From Haematobia irritans (lineage: Eukaryota; Arthropoda; Insecta; Diptera; Muscidae): DNA of 64,000 nt. Below the pieces are notes generated by a model. That model made no database searches. It was not told the DNA's origin and saw only the letters and a program-made list of their open reading frames with translations. The stretch is from NCBI RefSeq assembly GCF_050003625.1, contig NC_134398.1, positions 198,779,700 through 198,843,699 of the forward strand, written 5' to 3'. The translations under genes were made by a program, and so were the position numbers. Shown one piece after another: positions 63,447 through 64,000 of the stretch; the first letter of the stretch is position 1, and each line of letters begins with the position of its first letter.

Positions 63447-64000
63447 CATGATCACCCCCACCCCCCCAAAAATCAAAATTTTGATGAAAATCCTCAAAAA
63501 AAAAAAAATGAAATTTTTATATGAAAAACTTATTTTGGCCATATCTCCTTAAATATGCGTCCTAGAGCGAAAAGGACGATATTTCGTGACCACCCCTCAA
63601 AAATCAAAATTTTGATGAAAATCCTCAAAAAAATGAAATTTTTATATGAAAAACTTATTTTGGCCATATCTCCTTAAATATGCGTCCTAGAGCGAAAAGG
63701 ATGATAATTCGTGACCACCCCTCAAAAATAAAAATTTTGGTGAAAATCCTTGAAAAATTGAAATTTTTATATGAAAAACTTATTTTGGCCATATCTCCTT
63801 AAATATGCGTCCTGGAGCGAAAAGGATGATAATTCGTGACCACCCCTCAAAAATCAAAATTTTGATGAAAATCCTCAAAAAAATGAAATTTTTATATGAA
63901 AGACTTATTTTGGCCATATCTCCTTAAATATGCGTCCTAGAGCGATAAGGACGATAATTCGAAAAGGACGATAATTCGTGACCACCCCTCAAAAATCAAA
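63447..64000 (+). repeat. Start of another HOR short block, cut by window end
   Basis: Marker with A13, CGATATTTCG, AAATAAAAATTTTGG, CCTGGAG, GAAAGACTT and GCGATAAGG (63944). Because it follows the CCTGGAG route it resembles short block 1 (49361) more than short blocks 2 and 3. The array clearly continues beyond base 64000. Confidence 0.88.

Larger units (their letters stand above)
1..64000 (+). repeat. Satellite DNA array, ~125-bp monomer, fills the window
   Basis: The string GAAAAACTTATTTTGGCCAT, or a one- or two-base variant of it, recurs about every 125 bp from base 1 to the end (for example at 1, 126, 251, 376, 500, 625 and 750). All copies seen are on the plus strand, with no inversion and no unrelated sequence between monomers. 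Length divided by period gives about 510-520 monomers; I did not count them one by one. The consensus is about 32% G+C. Such arrays are typical of eukaryotic centromeric or pericentromeric heterochromatin. That location is inferred from the architecture and not shown by the sequence. The array runs past both window ends. Confidence 0.98.

Noticed and set aside
1..64000. CRISPR array
   Set aside because: Repeats are contiguous with no unique spacers. The variable half falls into shared haplotypes and not unique sequences, the unit is far too long, and there are no cas genes.
1..64000. CENP-B box
   Set aside because: I compared the TTCG in ATTCGTGACCACCCC with the known core pattern (TTCG, four bases, A, two bases, CGGG). 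The A and the CGGG are absent on both strands, so there is no match.
1..64000. Transposable element, LTR, telomeric repeat, rDNA or tRNA insertions
   Set aside because: I read the window through and found no stretch that departs from the monomer for more than a few tens of bases. Departures are explained by deletions or point changes.
1..64000. Naming the host from the satellite
   Set aside because: The A/T tracts and the GACCACCCC block loosely recall some insect satellites, but this is memory of style and not an alignment. A search of the monomer against satellite collections and genome assemblies would decide; without it no taxon is claimed.
1..64000. A hidden gene or new enzymatic system in the window
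   Set aside because: No frame stays open beyond about 90 codons, the monomer length shifts frame every unit, and there is no unique sequence. The novelty here is in repeat organisation only.

Overview
The whole 64 kb window is one uninterrupted, head-to-tail satellite DNA array. The basic monomer is about 125 bp (worked example at 5863-5987) with about 32% G+C. Every monomer I read lies in the same orientation, and by length there are roughly 510-520 of them. I see no protein-coding gene, RNA gene, transposon insertion or unique spacer. The array is already under way at base 1 and is cut mid-monomer at base 64000, so its true length is unknown. This points to centromeric or pericentromeric (or other constitutive) heterochromatin of a eukaryote. 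I cannot name the organism. The A/T-tract style with a 'TGACCACCCC' block loosely recalls some insect satellites, but that is an impression only.

Monomer anatomy (position 1 = GAAAAACTTA). Positions 1-70 are strongly conserved and hold a GGCC, a CGTCCTAGAGCG block and four CpGs within 29 bp. Positions 71-125 are variable and A/T-rich, and occur in a limited set of recurring haplotypes. These are GATG with an A7 tract, GGTG followed by CTTG or CTTAAAA, GGCGC/AAAACC, AAATTTGATG with CTCC, GGTGAAATTATTT, and a later TAGATGAAAAATTT class. The GATG haplotypes contain a perfect 14-bp palindrome.

Layout. Above the monomer there are several generations of larger repeats. 0-8 kb holds a 1015-bp tandem duplication (1916-3945) and a roughly 2.3-2.5 kb duplication (4320-8165). 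8-15 kb has a 497-bp duplication (9250-10243) and a block (13387-14228) that repeats the first 842 bp of the window. 15.4-20.3 kb is a 2585-bp tandem duplication, and 23.3-27.8 kb is a 2235-bp tandem duplication. 28.5-34.8 kb is a roughly 3.1-3.2 kb higher-order repeat (HOR) in two copies. 34.8-40.6 kb is a mixed mosaic. 40.6-44.7 kb is where a diverged monomer subfamily first appears and where the array is most degenerate. From 44.7 kb to the end there is a well-organised HOR domain. In it, long blocks of 2.7-3.4 kb alternate with short blocks of 1.0-2.4 kb, each opened by the same marker monomer. One full period is 3869 bp (51771 to 55640), with indel versions of 5137 and 4441 bp beside it.

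There are no genes to work together here. The interest lies in array evolution: nested tandem duplications, microhomology deletions inside monomers, homopolymer growth in specific lineages, and a sharp split between a conserved and a variable half of the monomer.
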